Positions 43,536 through 51,840 of a DNA stretch of 64,000 bases are shown here, piece by piece (the stretch's first letter is position 1; the number at the start of each line of letters is the position of its first letter). The notes under the pieces are model-generated. The model made no database searches and was not told where the DNA came from. It was given only the letters and a program-made list of their open reading frames with translations. The translations under genes were made by a program, and so were the position numbers. Source of the stretch: Nonomuraea pusilla. GTDB taxonomy: Bacteria; Actinomycetota; Actinomycetes; Streptosporangiales; Streptosporangiaceae. The stretch is from the NCBI RefSeq assembly GCF_900109355.1, contig NZ_FOBF01000023.1, positions 1 to 64,000 on the forward strand, in the 5' to 3' direction.

Positions 43536-44134
43536 GCGGTGACCTTCCGGTTGGGACGGCGGGGAGGCGTCCTGCCGACAGGCCTGCCAACAGTCCTGTT
43601 GACATGGGCGACCCGCCAGCCGCCGCGGGCGGGGGACAGCTCGGTGGTGGACAGCGGCGCCACGTCGAACCTGGCGGCGGCCCACGGGTCGAGGCCGAGC
43701 GCGCAGGCGAGCGCCGCCCTGATCGCTCCGGCGTCGCAGACGACGACGGCCTCCTCCGGAGGTCCGGAGCCGAGCCAGGACGCCACGCGGTCCGCGAGGC
43801 CGGCCAGGCTCTCGCCGCCGTGCGGCGCCGCGTGCGGGTCGGCGAGCCAGCGCGCCAGGTCGTCCGGCTCGTCGCGGGCGACCTGCTCGTACGTCAGGCC
43901 GGCCCACCGCCCGGCGTCGGCCTCCGCCAGGCACGGCACGGCCGAGGCGTCGAGGCCCAGCGCCGAGGCGGTCTGCCCGGCCGCCGCCGAGGGCGCGGCG
44001 AACGCGGGCAGGCCGGCGACCACGCCCGCGAGGGCCGCGGCCGCGGCCAGGCTCGCCGGGTCGGCCCGCTCGCCCGGCACGGGGAAGCGGGCCGCGCGCA
44101 TGCCGGGCGTGGTCGCCTGGCGTACGAACAGCAC
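43532..44134 (-). CDS. Histidine-phosphatase-like protein lacking catalytic histidines
   Basis: 200 aa with the phosphoglycerate-mutase-like fold pattern (GLDASAVPCLAEADAGRWAG, HGGESLAGLADRV). The RHG motif that carries the phospho-His reads RQA in VLFVRQATTPGM, and the second catalytic His (usually in SHGG) is Asp in VVCDAGAIRAAL. It is therefore probably a pseudoenzyme, yet the frame is intact and coupled (GTGA) to the chelatase gene. By position it resembles CobC (alpha-ribazole phosphatase) but cannot work as one by the known mechanism. Confidence 0.75.
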   Translation of the reverse strand: MLFVRQATTPGMRAARFPVPGERADPASLAAAAALAGVVAGLPAFAAPSAAAGQTASALGLDASAVPCLAEADAGRWAGLTYEQVARDEPDDLARWLADPHAAPHGGESLAGLADRVASWLGSGPPEEAVVVCDAGAIRAALACALGLDPWAAARFDVAPLSTTELSPARGGWRVAHVNRTVGRPVGRTPPRRPNRKVTA

Positions 44135-44148
44135 CTGGTCGGGCCCGG

Positions 44149-44904
44149 TCAGGCCGCGGCCAGGGCGGCGCGCGGGGCGCGGGCCGCCCGGTCGCAGGCC
44201 CAGCCGAACAGCGCGCCGAAGACCGCCCAGAAGACGAGCTGCGTCCCCAGGGACGTCAGCCTGAACTCCCAGAGCAGCGTGGCGGGGAAGCCCTCCGGCA
44301 CCTCGTTCACGCTGGGAAGCAGCAGCCAGGCGGCCGCCACCGGCACGAGGAACACCGCCACGGCGGCGGCCCAGCGGGCCCAGGGCCCGGCGCCGACCTG
44401 GCGCGCGGTGACCGCGGCGACCGCCGTCGCGGCCAGGCCGACCAGCACCATCACCAGGTAGAGCACGGTCCTGCCGTTGATGGTCTCCGGGTCGCCCACC
44501 GCCGGCGGGTTGGCCGGATATTTCACGAACGGTACGAGGATGACCGCCACGAACGCGACGCCGGCGGCGGCCAGCCCGAGCCCGCCCTCGGACCGGGGAC
44601 CGACCCGGCCGCGCAGCCCCGCGTACACGAGGGCGAAGATCCCGCCCACGGCGAGCCCGTAGAGCCCGGTGGCGAGGAACAGCCCGGCCTTCTGCACCGG
44701 CCTGCTCACCACCGCCTCCGCACCGTGCTCGTGCGTGTGCCCGGCACCTCCGTGCTCGGACCCGGCATGCTGAGCGGACGCCGCCTCCTCCAGGGCGATG
44801 GCGCTCTCGATGCGCGGTTCGCCGAAGACGAAGGCGAACGCGCCCGCGATCAGGCCGGCCAGGAGCCCCAGCAACAGGCCCCTGACCAGCAGGGTGCGTA
44901 CCAC
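44149..44904 (-). CDS. cbtA: Predicted cobalt transporter subunit CbtA
   Basis: 251 aa with about six membrane spans. The His-rich loop SEHGGAGHTHEHGAE after the first span is a probable cobalt-binding site, typical of CbtA. The start is GTG 44904. Eight bases downstream of cbtB in the same riboswitch-led transcript; supplies cobalt for CobN. Confidence 0.92.
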   Translation of the reverse strand: MVRTLLVRGLLLGLLAGLIAGAFAFVFGEPRIESAIALEEAASAQHAGSEHGGAGHTHEHGAEAVVSRPVQKAGLFLATGLYGLAVGGIFALVYAGLRGRVGPRSEGGLGLAAAGVAFVAVILVPFVKYPANPPAVGDPETINGRTVLYLVMVLVGLAATAVAAVTARQVGAGPWARWAAAVAVFLVPVAAAWLLLPSVNEVPEGFPATLLWEFRLTSLGTQLVFWAVFGALFGWACDRAARAPRAALAAA

Positions 44905-44912
44905 GCCGGCCC

Positions 44913-45104
44913 TCAGTGGCAGGGCACGCCGAGCAGATGCCGCCCGTCGTGCATGAGTTCGTGCAGGTACGTGCCCACCTGGGAGACGGCGCCGTTGTCC
45001 ATCAGGACCAGGTAGGCGACGAGCAGCAGCACCGGCACGCCCAGTAGCAGCCAGGGGCGGAGACGGGGAAGGGGAAGGGTGGATGGAGTGGTCAGGCCAC
45101 TCAT
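44913..45104 (-). CDS. cbtB: Predicted cobalt transporter subunit CbtB
   Basis: 63 aa with one membrane span (WLLLGVPVLLLVAYLVLM) and the C-terminal His-rich tail HELMHDGRHLLGVPCH, the expected CbtB metal site. ATG 45104 has GAGGAGG six bases upstream. First gene after the second cobalamin riboswitch. Confidence 0.93.
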   Translation of the reverse strand: MSGLTTPSTLPLPRLRPWLLLGVPVLLLVAYLVLMDNGAVSQVGTYLHELMHDGRHLLGVPCH

Positions 45105-45137
45105 GGTGAACCTCCTCGGGGATGACGCGTCCCTACA

Positions 45138-45265
45138 TGTGAGGTCACGATCGCCAAGCGACCTGGCTTCCGGGATCTTCGTCCCGGTTACAGTGGCGCG
45201 TCCGCACCGGCATCTCACCGGATTTCCCTTGGACGACCGTGAAATCTACCGGAACGTATCCTTTC
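45138..45265 (-). promoter_or_regulatory. Cobalamin riboswitch upstream of cbtBA
   Basis: On the minus strand the core reads AAGGGAAATCCGGTGAGATG, then GCCGGTGCGGACGCGCCACT followed by GTAACCGGGACG, then GGAAGCCAGGTCGC, matching the conserved B12-riboswitch segments including the GCCACTG box (antisense around 45190-45200). The switch ends about 35 bases before the cbtB start. It likely lowers cobalt uptake, and perhaps the downstream chelatase/cobO/cobB genes, when cobalamin is plentiful. Boundaries estimated by eye. Confidence 0.9.
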
Positions 45266-45351
45266 CTCCCCTTTCCGTCAATACACCCACAGCGGTTGTT
45301 GCGTGGGGTGTTCGTGCGTGAGAGGTTCGTCGCGGGAGCGGCGGGTGGTGC

Positions 45352-45657
45352 GTGGACGGGGGCGGGCAGGTGATCGAGGTGCTCGGCGACATCTACCGGC
45401 CCGTGCCCCTGGCGCTGTGCGGAGCCGGCTTCGCCGCGCTGGCGTTCGGGCTGCGGCGGACGTGGCCGAGCGCCCGGTTCCTGCTGCTGCCCGCGGTGGC
45501 GTGGCTGCTGGCGGCGGCCGAGGAGTGGTACGTGCGCACCTACCAGCCGCACATGAACATCCGCGTCGACCTGTTGTTCTTCATGGTCCTGCTGACCAGC
45601 GTGACGCTCGCGGGCATCCTGCTGACCGTCCTGTACCGCCGCCCGCCGCGCCCGTGA
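45352..45657 (+). CDS. Small membrane protein, unknown function
   Basis: 101 aa with three hydrophobic segments (VPLALCGAGFAALAFG, FLLLPAVAWLLAAA, LLFFMVLLTSVTLAGILLTV). Not recognised. GTG 45352 or GTG 45370 could be the start; neither has a strong ribosome site. It faces away from the cbtBA operon across the riboswitch region. Confidence 0.55.
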   Translation: MDGGGQVIEVLGDIYRPVPLALCGAGFAALAFGLRRTWPSARFLLLPAVAWLLAAAEEWYVRTYQPHMNIRVDLLFFMVLLTSVTLAGILLTVLYRRPPRP

Positions 45658-45671
45658 GCGGCCCGCGGCGT

Positions 45672-45866
45672 CACTCCTCCCGCGCGGACCACTCGGCGTC
45701 CGGCATGCGGATGATCGAGACGCCGACGACGCCGTAGACCCACCAGCAGGATGACGGGGCCGCCGAGGCCGAGGACGAGGTTCCACTGGTTGGCGCCGTA
45801 CACCCAGACGACGATGCCCAGGACCACGCAGCCGGGGAACCACCAGCCGGCCCGGCCGGCGCGCGC
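45672..45866 (-). pseudogene. Remnant of a small membrane protein, frameshifted
   Basis: Reading leftward from 45866, RAGRAGWWFPGCVVLGIVVW and then GANQWNLVLGLGGPVILLV form a hydrophobic protein piece; coherence then continues in another frame as VYGVVGVSIIRMPDAEW, stopping near 45672. So there is one indel near 45740 and no start codon: the 5' part was cut off at about 45866, where a response-regulator fragment on the other strand begins. Confidence 0.5.
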
Positions 45867-46006
45867 GTATCGCCGCCGCCCTGGGCATCGCGGAGGCGAC
45901 CGTGAGCACCCACATCAACCGCCTGCCGGCCAAGCTCGCGCTGCGCGACCGCGCCCAGGCCGTGCGGTACGCCTACGAGTCGGGTCTCGTCCGCCCCGGC
46001 CAATGA
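45866..46006 (+). pseudogene. C-terminal fragment of a LuxR-family response regulator
   Basis: Codons from 45866 encode RIAAALGIAEATVSTHINRL followed by AKLALRDRAQAVRYAYESGL and VRPGQ-stop, the last two and a half helices of a NarL/LuxR DNA-binding domain; compare the intact regulator ending at 5174. The receiver and first half of the helix-turn-helix are missing. Its edge abuts the membrane-protein remnant, so a single deletion or rearrangement probably fused two broken genes. Confidence 0.8.
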
Positions 46007-46070
46007 GAGGGGCGAACCAGAGTTCGCCGTGACGCATGTGGTGATAATCGACGTACGAAGGGGGGACATC

Positions 46071-46670
46071 ATGGGGATCATCTCCCGGGGGTTCCAGGGC
46101 AGGCGCAGGGGCGACGACGAACGGCTCCCGCCGGGCCAGTACCTCACCGAGGACTTCCCGGTCCTCTCGGCGGGGCCGACGCCGCGCGTGCCGCTCGACC
46201 GGTGGGAGTTCACCATCGACACCGAGGGCGGCCAGGTCCACCGGTGGAACTGGCAGGAGCTGCGGGCGCTGCCGTCGGAGACGCCGACCGTGGACATCCA
46301 CTGCGTGACGACCTGGTCCAAGCTGGACACCCGCTGGCAGGGCGTGTCGCTGGACGTCCTGTTCGAGGACGTCGAGACCGCGGCGGAGTACGCCCTCGTC
46401 CACTCCTACGGCGGCTACACCACGAACCTGCCGCTGGAGGACCTCCTCGACGGCAAGGCGTGGATCGCCTACCGCTACGACGGCGAGGAGCTGGAGCCCC
46501 GGCACGGCGGCCCGGCCAGGCTGCTCGTGCCGCACCTGTACTTCTGGAAGTCGGCCAAGTGGGTGCGCGGCATCCGCCTGCTGAACGAGGACTGGCCGGG
46601 CTTCTGGGAGACGGCCGGCTACCACGACTACGGCGACCCGTGGCGCGAGCAGCGCTACGAGGGCGACTGA
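46071..46670 (+). CDS. Sulfite oxidase-like molybdopterin oxidoreductase
   Basis: 199 aa, the short single-domain form. The molybdenum-ligand Cys lies in VDIHCVTTWSKLDT, and YGGYTTNLPLEDL and VPHLYFWKSAKWVRGI are conserved family segments. ATG 46071 with AGGGGGG upstream; the in-frame ATG at 46029 has none. Followed with one-base overlap by a flavin reductase, so the pair is a two-component oxidoreductase, like YedYZ without a membrane subunit. No Tat signal is present, so it acts in the cytoplasm; substrate unknown. Confidence 0.9.
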   Translation: MGIISRGFQGRRRGDDERLPPGQYLTEDFPVLSAGPTPRVPLDRWEFTIDTEGGQVHRWNWQELRALPSETPTVDIHCVTTWSKLDTRWQGVSLDVLFEDVETAAEYALVHSYGGYTTNLPLEDLLDGKAWIAYRYDGEELEPRHGGPARLLVPHLYFWKSAKWVRGIRLLNEDWPGFWETAGYHDYGDPWREQRYEGD

Positions 46671-47371
46671 TGGCCCGCCTGACCTGGCGGCCGGCCCGCC
46701 TGGTGAAGGTCCGCGAGGAGACCGCGTCCGCCCGCACGCTCGTCTTCGACGTGCCCGGCTGGCCCGGCCACCTGCCCGGCCAGCACGTGGACGTCCGGCT
46801 GACCGCCGACGACGGCTACACCGCGCGGCGCAGCTACTCGCTCGCCGGTCCCGACGGCGTCGAGCTGACCGTGCAGCGGGTGGACGACGGGGAGGTCTCG
46901 CCGTACCTGACGGAGGTCATGCGGCCGGGCGACGAGCTGGAGGTGCGGGGGCCGGTCGGCGGCTGGTTCGTCTGGCGGCCGGCGAACCCCGCCCCGGTGC
47001 TGCTGGTGGCGGGCGGCGCGGGCGTCGTGCCGCTGATGGCGATGCTGAGGGCGCGGCGCGCGTCCCGGTCCGCCACGCCGTTCCGCCTGGTCTACTCGGT
47101 GCGCTCGCCCGAGCAGCTCTACTACGCCGACGAGCTGGCCGCGCCGGACCCCGGGGTGGACGTCTCGGTGGTCTACACGCGTACGGCCCCCGACGGCGAG
47201 GCCCGCCCCGCCGGGCGCCTCACGGCGGCCGACCTGGGGCCGTCCGGGGAGGCCGACTGCTACGTGTGCGGGCCGACCGGCTTCGTCGAGGCGGCGGCCG
47301 GGCTGCTGCTCGAACTCGGCCACGACCCGGCCCGCGTCAGAACCGAACGCTTCGGCCCCACGGGAGAGTGA
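46670..47371 (+). CDS. FAD-binding ferredoxin-reductase family protein
   Basis: 233 aa. FAD motif RRSYSLAGPDG, then NAD-binding VLLVAGGAGVVPLMAML and CYVCGPTGFVEAA. It lacks an iron-sulfur domain, so it passes electrons from NAD(P)H directly, presumably to the molybdoprotein encoded just before it. ATG 46670 overlaps that stop codon (TGATG). Confidence 0.92.
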   Translation: MARLTWRPARLVKVREETASARTLVFDVPGWPGHLPGQHVDVRLTADDGYTARRSYSLAGPDGVELTVQRVDDGEVSPYLTEVMRPGDELEVRGPVGGWFVWRPANPAPVLLVAGGAGVVPLMAMLRARRASRSATPFRLVYSVRSPEQLYYADELAAPDPGVDVSVVYTRTAPDGEARPAGRLTAADLGPSGEADCYVCGPTGFVEAAAGLLLELGHDPARVRTERFGPTGE

Positions 47372-47372
47372 C

Positions 47373-47648
47373 ATGTCAGCCGACTACCTGGACGGCAACG
47401 CCCTCGCGGGCCCGTTCGCCGAGATCTTCGCCGCCGACGTCACCGTGGCCGTGGGCCGGTGCGCCTCCTGCGGCCTGACCGGCCCCGTCGCGGGCCTGCG
47501 CGTGTACGCCCAGGCGCCAGGCCTGGTCGCGCGCTGCCCGGGGTGCGAGGAGGTCGTGCTGCGGCTGGTCCGCGGCCCCGACGCCGCCTGGCTCGACCTG
47601 CGCGGCACGATCTCGCTCCGCATCCCCCTCCCGGGGGCGGGCGCGTGA
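47373..47648 (+). CDS. DUF6510 zinc-ribbon protein
   Basis: 91 aa. CASCG (residues 30-34) and CPGCE (residues 56-60) form a zinc ribbon; the opening YLDGNALAGPFAEIFAADVT is the family signature. Commonly found beside sulfite-oxidase-like genes in actinomycetes, as here; function unknown. It starts one base after the reductase stop and overlaps the next gene by four bases. Confidence 0.88.
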   Translation: MSADYLDGNALAGPFAEIFAADVTVAVGRCASCGLTGPVAGLRVYAQAPGLVARCPGCEEVVLRLVRGPDAAWLDLRGTISLRIPLPGAGA

Positions 47649-48001
47649 ACGTGCTGGGGTCGCGGGAGCGGAAGCAGCCGCCACCCGCGCGCGTGGTGTG
47701 GGAGAGCCTGACGCAGCCCCGCAGGCCCGGGACGCGGCAGTGGCTGGAGCTGCTCCCCGGCGAGGTCGAGCCGCGCGTGCTGCGGGCGGAGGAGCCGTCG
47801 CTCGTGGTCTGGTCGTCGCTGTGGCCTGACCGGCCCGACGACGAGATCAGGTTCGACATCAGGCCGGACGGTTACGCCTGCGCGCTGCGCTGGACCCTGC
47901 TGACGCCGGGGGAGCCGCCGGACGACGCGGCGCTCGGCCACCTGCGCCACCGGCTGAACTACCTGATCAACGGCAGTCTCAGGTACTCGTACGGGCAGTA
48001 G
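47645..48001 (+). CDS. Hypothetical protein, 118 aa
   Basis: Not recognised. GTG 47645 overlaps the DUF6510 stop by four bases (GTGA), so it belongs to this operon. The sequence has a beta-rich acidic middle (LVVWSSLWPDRPDDEIRFDI) and ends with RLNYLINGSLRYSYGQ. No signal peptide or membrane segment; soluble cytoplasmic protein of unknown role. Confidence 0.75.
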   Translation: MNVLGSRERKQPPPARVVWESLTQPRRPGTRQWLELLPGEVEPRVLRAEEPSLVVWSSLWPDRPDDEIRFDIRPDGYACALRWTLLTPGEPPDDAALGHLRHRLNYLINGSLRYSYGQ

Positions 48002-48031
48002 CCGGGGGCGTCACGGGCGGCCGAGGTCCGT

Positions 48032-48652
48032 TCAGGTGTCGGCGGGCTGCTCCTTGAGGCGCCTGAGCTGCTGGGCGCGGGCGCCGGCGTCGCCGGGGAG
48101 GCCGCGTTCCGCCAGGCGGCCGGCGATGCGCTCGCGCTCCTCCGCCGGGTTGTGGTCGTCGTACTTGAACTTGGCGCGTACGTCCAGGACGGTCAGGCGC
48201 AGGCCGCGCAGCGCGGACAGCCGCTTGTGGTACGGCCCCTCGTCGGCGGCCATCAGCCCGTACCCGCCTTCAGGCTGGTGGTGGGCGAGCTGGCGGCGCA
48301 GGATCTCGGCCTTGCCCTCGCGGTCGTCCACGACCTCGGCGCGGCAGGAGAGCTGGACGGAGGCGTAGTAGCTGGTGGGGACGCCGGTGGGGCGCCAGTG
48401 GCCGGGGATGTAGGCGTAGTCGTCGTGGACGGTGAGCACGGCGAGCGGGTTCGCCTCCAGGGCGGCCCAGATCGGGTTGGGCCTGGCCAGGTGGAGGAGG
48501 ACCTCGTCGCCGTCGAGGAGGAAGTGGGTGGGGACCACGACGGGCGGCGTGCCGTCCACGCCGTTCGCGGCGAGCTGGCCGAAGTCGCGGGGGGCGAGCC
48601 AGGCCCGCCACTCGGCGGCGTCGCGGGCCGCGTCCCACGGGTGAACAAGCAC
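48032..48652 (-). CDS. FMN-binding negative transcriptional regulator (PaiB family)
   Basis: 206 aa split-barrel protein. FGQLAANGVDGTPPVVVPTHF, the DDYAYIPGHW motif and GPYHKRLSALRGLRL are PaiB signatures. GTG 48652 (first residues MLVHPW) with GAGG five bases upstream is the start. Divergent from a MocR regulator with a 34-base spacer containing a dyad, so it is the likely target of that regulator. Confidence 0.9.
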   Translation of the reverse strand: MLVHPWDAARDAAEWRAWLAPRDFGQLAANGVDGTPPVVVPTHFLLDGDEVLLHLARPNPIWAALEANPLAVLTVHDDYAYIPGHWRPTGVPTSYYASVQLSCRAEVVDDREGKAEILRRQLAHHQPEGGYGLMAADEGPYHKRLSALRGLRLTVLDVRAKFKYDDHNPAEERERIAGRLAERGLPGDAGARAQQLRRLKEQPADT

Positions 48653-48665
48653 ATGAACCTCTTTG

Positions 48666-48680
48666 TATTAGTACATAATA
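48666..48680. promoter_or_regulatory. Dyad in the PaiB/MocR divergent promoter
   Basis: TATTA-GTACA-TAATA is a near-perfect palindrome in the A+T-rich 34-base spacer and would overlap the -10 regions of both genes. The MocR start (GTG 48687) lies only seven bases away, so that message may be leaderless. Probable operator of the MocR protein. Confidence 0.55.
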
Positions 48681-48686
48681 GTCTTT

Positions 48687-50015
48687 GTGCTAGAAACATA
48701 CAGGATCCGTGGTGGGACGGCCAGCGAGATAGCGGCGGGCGTCGAGGCCGCCGTGGCGGCCGGGCTGCTGCCCCCCGGCAGCCCGCTCCCCCCGGTACGC
48801 GAGGCCGCGGCCGACGCGGGCGTCAGCCCGAACACCGCGGCGGCCGCGTACCGGCTGCTCAGGGAGCGCGGCGTGGTGGAGACCGCCGGGCGGCGCGGCA
48901 CCCGCGTCAGGCCGCGCCCGGCCAGCACCGCCAGGGAGGAGATCCGCATCGAGGCGCCGCCCGGCGTCAGGGACCTGTCCAGAGGCAACCCCGACCCCGC
49001 CCTGCTGCCCGCGCTGGGCGAGGCGCTGGCCGCCGCCGCCCGGGCCCACGCGCGTGATCCCGCCATGTACGGCACGTCCGACGACGAGGAACTGCTCGCC
49101 CTCGCCGCCGCCCGGCTGCGCGCCGACGGCGTGCCCGAGGCGCCGCTCGCGGTGACGTCCGGCACGTACGACGCCGTGGAACGCGTCCTGGTGGCCCGGC
49201 TGCGCCCCGGCGACGCCATAGCCGTCGAGGACCCCGGCTACCCGGCGCTGCTCGACCTCGTCGCCGCGCTGAACCTGCGGCCCGTGCCCGTACGGCTCGA
49301 CGACGACGGGCCCCTGCCTGAGGACCTCGACCGCGCGCTGCGCGCGGGAGCGCGGGCGGTGGCCATGACCTGCCGCGCGCAGAACCCCATGGGGGCCGCC
49401 ATCGGCGCGGCCCGTGCCGCCGACCTGCGCGCCCTGCTGGAGGCCCGCCCCGACGTGCTGCTCATCGAGGACGACCACGCCGCCGACCTCGTGGACCTGC
49501 CGGTTCACCCCCTGGCGGGCACGACGGCGCACTGGCTGTTCACGCGCTCGACCGCCAAGGCGTACGGGCCGGACCTGCGGCTGGCCGTCGTCGCCGGAGA
49601 CCCGGCCACCGTCGACCGGCTGCGGGGGCGCCAGCGGCTGGCCGCGGGCTGGGTGAGCCACCTGCTGCAGCGCACGGTGGCGCACCTGTGGCGCACCGCC
49701 GCCGTGGACCCGCCCGCCGTCGCCGCCTCCTACGGCTGGCGCAGGCAGGCCCTGCTCGCGGCCCTGGCCGGGCACGGCATCCGGGCGCACGGCCGCAGCG
49801 GGCTGAACGTGTGGGTGCCCGTGCCCGACGAGACCACTGTGATCACCCGGCTGCTGGCCGCCGGCTGGGCCGCCGCGCCGGGCGCCCGCAACCGGCTGCG
49901 CACGCCGCCCGCCCTCCGCTTCACCGTCTCCACCCTGCGGCTGGACGAGGTCCAGCCGCTGGCGGAGGCGGTCGCCGCCGCGGTGTCGCCCGCGGCGGGC
50001 GCCCGCTGGGGGTAG
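48687..50015 (+). CDS. MocR-type (GntR/aminotransferase) regulator, PtsJ-like
   Basis: 442 aa. N-terminal GntR winged helix (residues 10-70: LPPVREAAADAGVSPNTAAA) joined to a class I aminotransferase domain. The pyridoxal Lys lies in TRSTAKAYGPDLRLAVV and the Asp in LIEDDHAADLV. Such proteins sense PLP or an amino compound and regulate the adjacent divergent gene, here PaiB. GTG 48687. Confidence 0.9.
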   Translation: MLETYRIRGGTASEIAAGVEAAVAAGLLPPGSPLPPVREAAADAGVSPNTAAAAYRLLRERGVVETAGRRGTRVRPRPASTAREEIRIEAPPGVRDLSRGNPDPALLPALGEALAAAARAHARDPAMYGTSDDEELLALAAARLRADGVPEAPLAVTSGTYDAVERVLVARLRPGDAIAVEDPGYPALLDLVAALNLRPVPVRLDDDGPLPEDLDRALRAGARAVAMTCRAQNPMGAAIGAARAADLRALLEARPDVLLIEDDHAADLVDLPVHPLAGTTAHWLFTRSTAKAYGPDLRLAVVAGDPATVDRLRGRQRLAAGWVSHLLQRTVAHLWRTAAVDPPAVAASYGWRRQALLAALAGHGIRAHGRSGLNVWVPVPDETTVITRLLAAGWAAAPGARNRLRTPPALRFTVSTLRLDEVQPLAEAVAAAVSPAAGARWG

Positions 50016-50031
50016 GGGAGCGGCCGGCCGG

Positions 50032-51159
50032 TCAGGCGAGGAGGCTGTCGCCGATCCAGCCGCCGGGCGCGCAGCCAGCCGGGACGGCGAAGACGGCCGA
50101 CCCCACCGTGGTGACCCACTGGTTGAGCAGGTCGCCTTCGGCCATCCTCCGCTGGATCGGGACGAACTGCCGCTCCACGTCCGCCTGGTACGACGCGAAC
50201 AGCAGCCCCGCGTCCGGCTTGCCCTCGGCGGACAGCCCGTCGTCGTAGTTGTATGGCCGCCGCAGGATGCGCTGCGCCGGGTCGGCGACGTGCGTCCTCC
50301 TGATGTGCGCGTACTCGGCGATGACGGGGAATCCGAGCGCGTTGAGCCGCTGGTAGTCGGGCTCGTCGTGCTCGGCCCGCCCGGTCAGCGGCGCTCCCGT
50401 GTCGAGCCTGCGGCCGATCGTGAACTCCCTGGCGGTGCGGTCGGCGGCGTCCCACGTCTCCAGCTCCATGCGGATGCGCCGCAGCACGAGCGTGGTGCCC
50501 CCGCGCAGGGGGCCGTCGCCGATCCAGACGGCCCGGTCGAGGTCGGTGGGGTTGACGGTGCCGTCGAGCTGGCCCATCAGGTTGCGCTGCGTGCCGCCGG
50601 GGGCGCCGCCCCGGAAGCCGCGCTGCGTCCAGCGCACCTCGGCGAACGACCTGGTGTCCTTGACGATCATGCGGAGCGCGTGGGACACGGTCAGCGGGTC
50701 GTCGGCGCAGATCTGCACGAGCAGGTCGCCGCCGGTCCACTGCTTCTTGAGCTTGTCCGTCTCGAACGCGGGCAGCTGCGCCACCGGCGACTTCACCCCC
50801 GCCGCGGCGAACAGCCCGGGGCCGAACCCGAAGGTGACGGTCAGCCCGGCCGGGTTGGCGGCCAGCTCGGGTTCGGTGTCGGCGAGCGCCGCCCGCCCCT
50901 GGGTGAGGCGGGCGGCGTCGTCGGTGAGCAGCGGCAGCAGCCGGGTCAGCCCCTCCTTGCCGGTGCCCGGCAGCAGGTCGAACGCGACGAACACGGCGTG
51001 CGCCTGCGGCGCTGTGGCCACGCCCGCCTGGTGGGGGCCGTGGAACGGCTCCAGCCGGGCGACTGCCTGGGTGGGCGCCTGCGCGGGCGTCGCCCGCTGG
51101 GTGAGCGCGCCCACGGCGGTGACGGCGCCTCCGGCCAGCAGGTTCCTGCGGCTGATCAT
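50032..51159 (-). CDS. Dyp-type peroxidase, Tat-exported (EfeB-like)
   Basis: 375 aa haem peroxidase. The N-terminus MISRRNLLAGGAVTAVGA is a Tat signal (S-R-R-N-L). The family motif GxxDG is present as MGQLDGTVNP with the distal Asp; the haem-proximal His lies in AHIRRTHVADPAQ. It probably acts outside the membrane as a peroxidase or deferrochelatase. Its start overlaps the stop of the PCuAC gene by four bases, so peroxidase and copper chaperone are co-made. Confidence 0.92.
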   Translation of the reverse strand: MISRRNLLAGGAVTAVGALTQRATPAQAPTQAVARLEPFHGPHQAGVATAPQAHAVFVAFDLLPGTGKEGLTRLLPLLTDDAARLTQGRAALADTEPELAANPAGLTVTFGFGPGLFAAAGVKSPVAQLPAFETDKLKKQWTGGDLLVQICADDPLTVSHALRMIVKDTRSFAEVRWTQRGFRGGAPGGTQRNLMGQLDGTVNPTDLDRAVWIGDGPLRGGTTLVLRRIRMELETWDAADRTAREFTIGRRLDTGAPLTGRAEHDEPDYQRLNALGFPVIAEYAHIRRTHVADPAQRILRRPYNYDDGLSAEGKPDAGLLFASYQADVERQFVPIQRRMAEGDLLNQWVTTVGSAVFAVPAGCAPGGWIGDSLLA

Positions 51160-51731
51160 CCCTGGTGCCCCGGCTGGTAATCCTCCTTGCCGCCGGCGAA
51201 GTCCTTGCCCACGGCGGTGAACTGGAGGGGAGCGCCGTCCTTGACGGTCAGCGTGAACGCGACGCGCGCGCCCGGCTTCACCTCCTCGGTGACGCCCATC
51301 AGCATGATGTGGTCGCCGCCTGGCTTCAGTTCGAGCCTGCCGTGCGCGGGGACGACGAAGCCCCCGGCCTTGGGCCGCATCACCATCTTGCCGCCGGACT
51401 CGACCACCTCGTGCAGCTCGACCTTGGGCGACAGCGGCGACGCGCCGGCGGTGACCGTGACGTCGGCGTCGCCGTCGTTGACGAGCGTGCCGAACGCCGC
51501 CGTCATCCCCTCCTTGGTGGTCTTCACCCAGGGGTCGGTGATGGACAGCCGCCCGGCCGCGGCGGCCGGTGCGGCGGCGGTGGCCGCGGGGCTCGCTGCG
51601 GAGGCTGTCGAGGAGGCCGTCGTGGAGGTGGTGGTGGAGGCGCCGCAGCCCCCCACGGCCAGCACGGCCGCGAGCAGGAGGGCGGCGCGCGCCGGCGAGT
51701 ACGAGGTGGTGCGGGCATGGCGAGAGAACAT
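51156..51731 (-). CDS. PCu(A)C-type copper chaperone lipoprotein
   Basis: 191 aa. Lipobox LAVGGCG places the anchor Cys near residue 28, followed by a Thr/Ser/Ala linker. The DUF461/PCuAC domain has the copper ligands in VELHEVVESGGKMVMRPK and HIMLMGV (H-x10-M-x21-H-x-M pattern). ATG 51731 with AAAGG upstream. It delivers Cu(I) to oxidases outside the membrane. Confidence 0.92.
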   Translation of the reverse strand: MFSRHARTTSYSPARAALLLAAVLAVGGCGASTTTSTTASSTASAASPAATAAAPAAAAGRLSITDPWVKTTKEGMTAAFGTLVNDGDADVTVTAGASPLSPKVELHEVVESGGKMVMRPKAGGFVVPAHGRLELKPGGDHIMLMGVTEEVKPGARVAFTLTVKDGAPLQFTAVGKDFAGGKEDYQPGHQG

Positions 51732-51840
51732 GGGAGTGCCTTTCTCGCCCGGCACGCGGGCACGCCGCAGCGGCCCTGCCGGGCAGGGGTCGTCTGGTGT
51801 CGTCACCTGGGAAGGAGGCGTCCGCCCTGACCCCTCGGGG

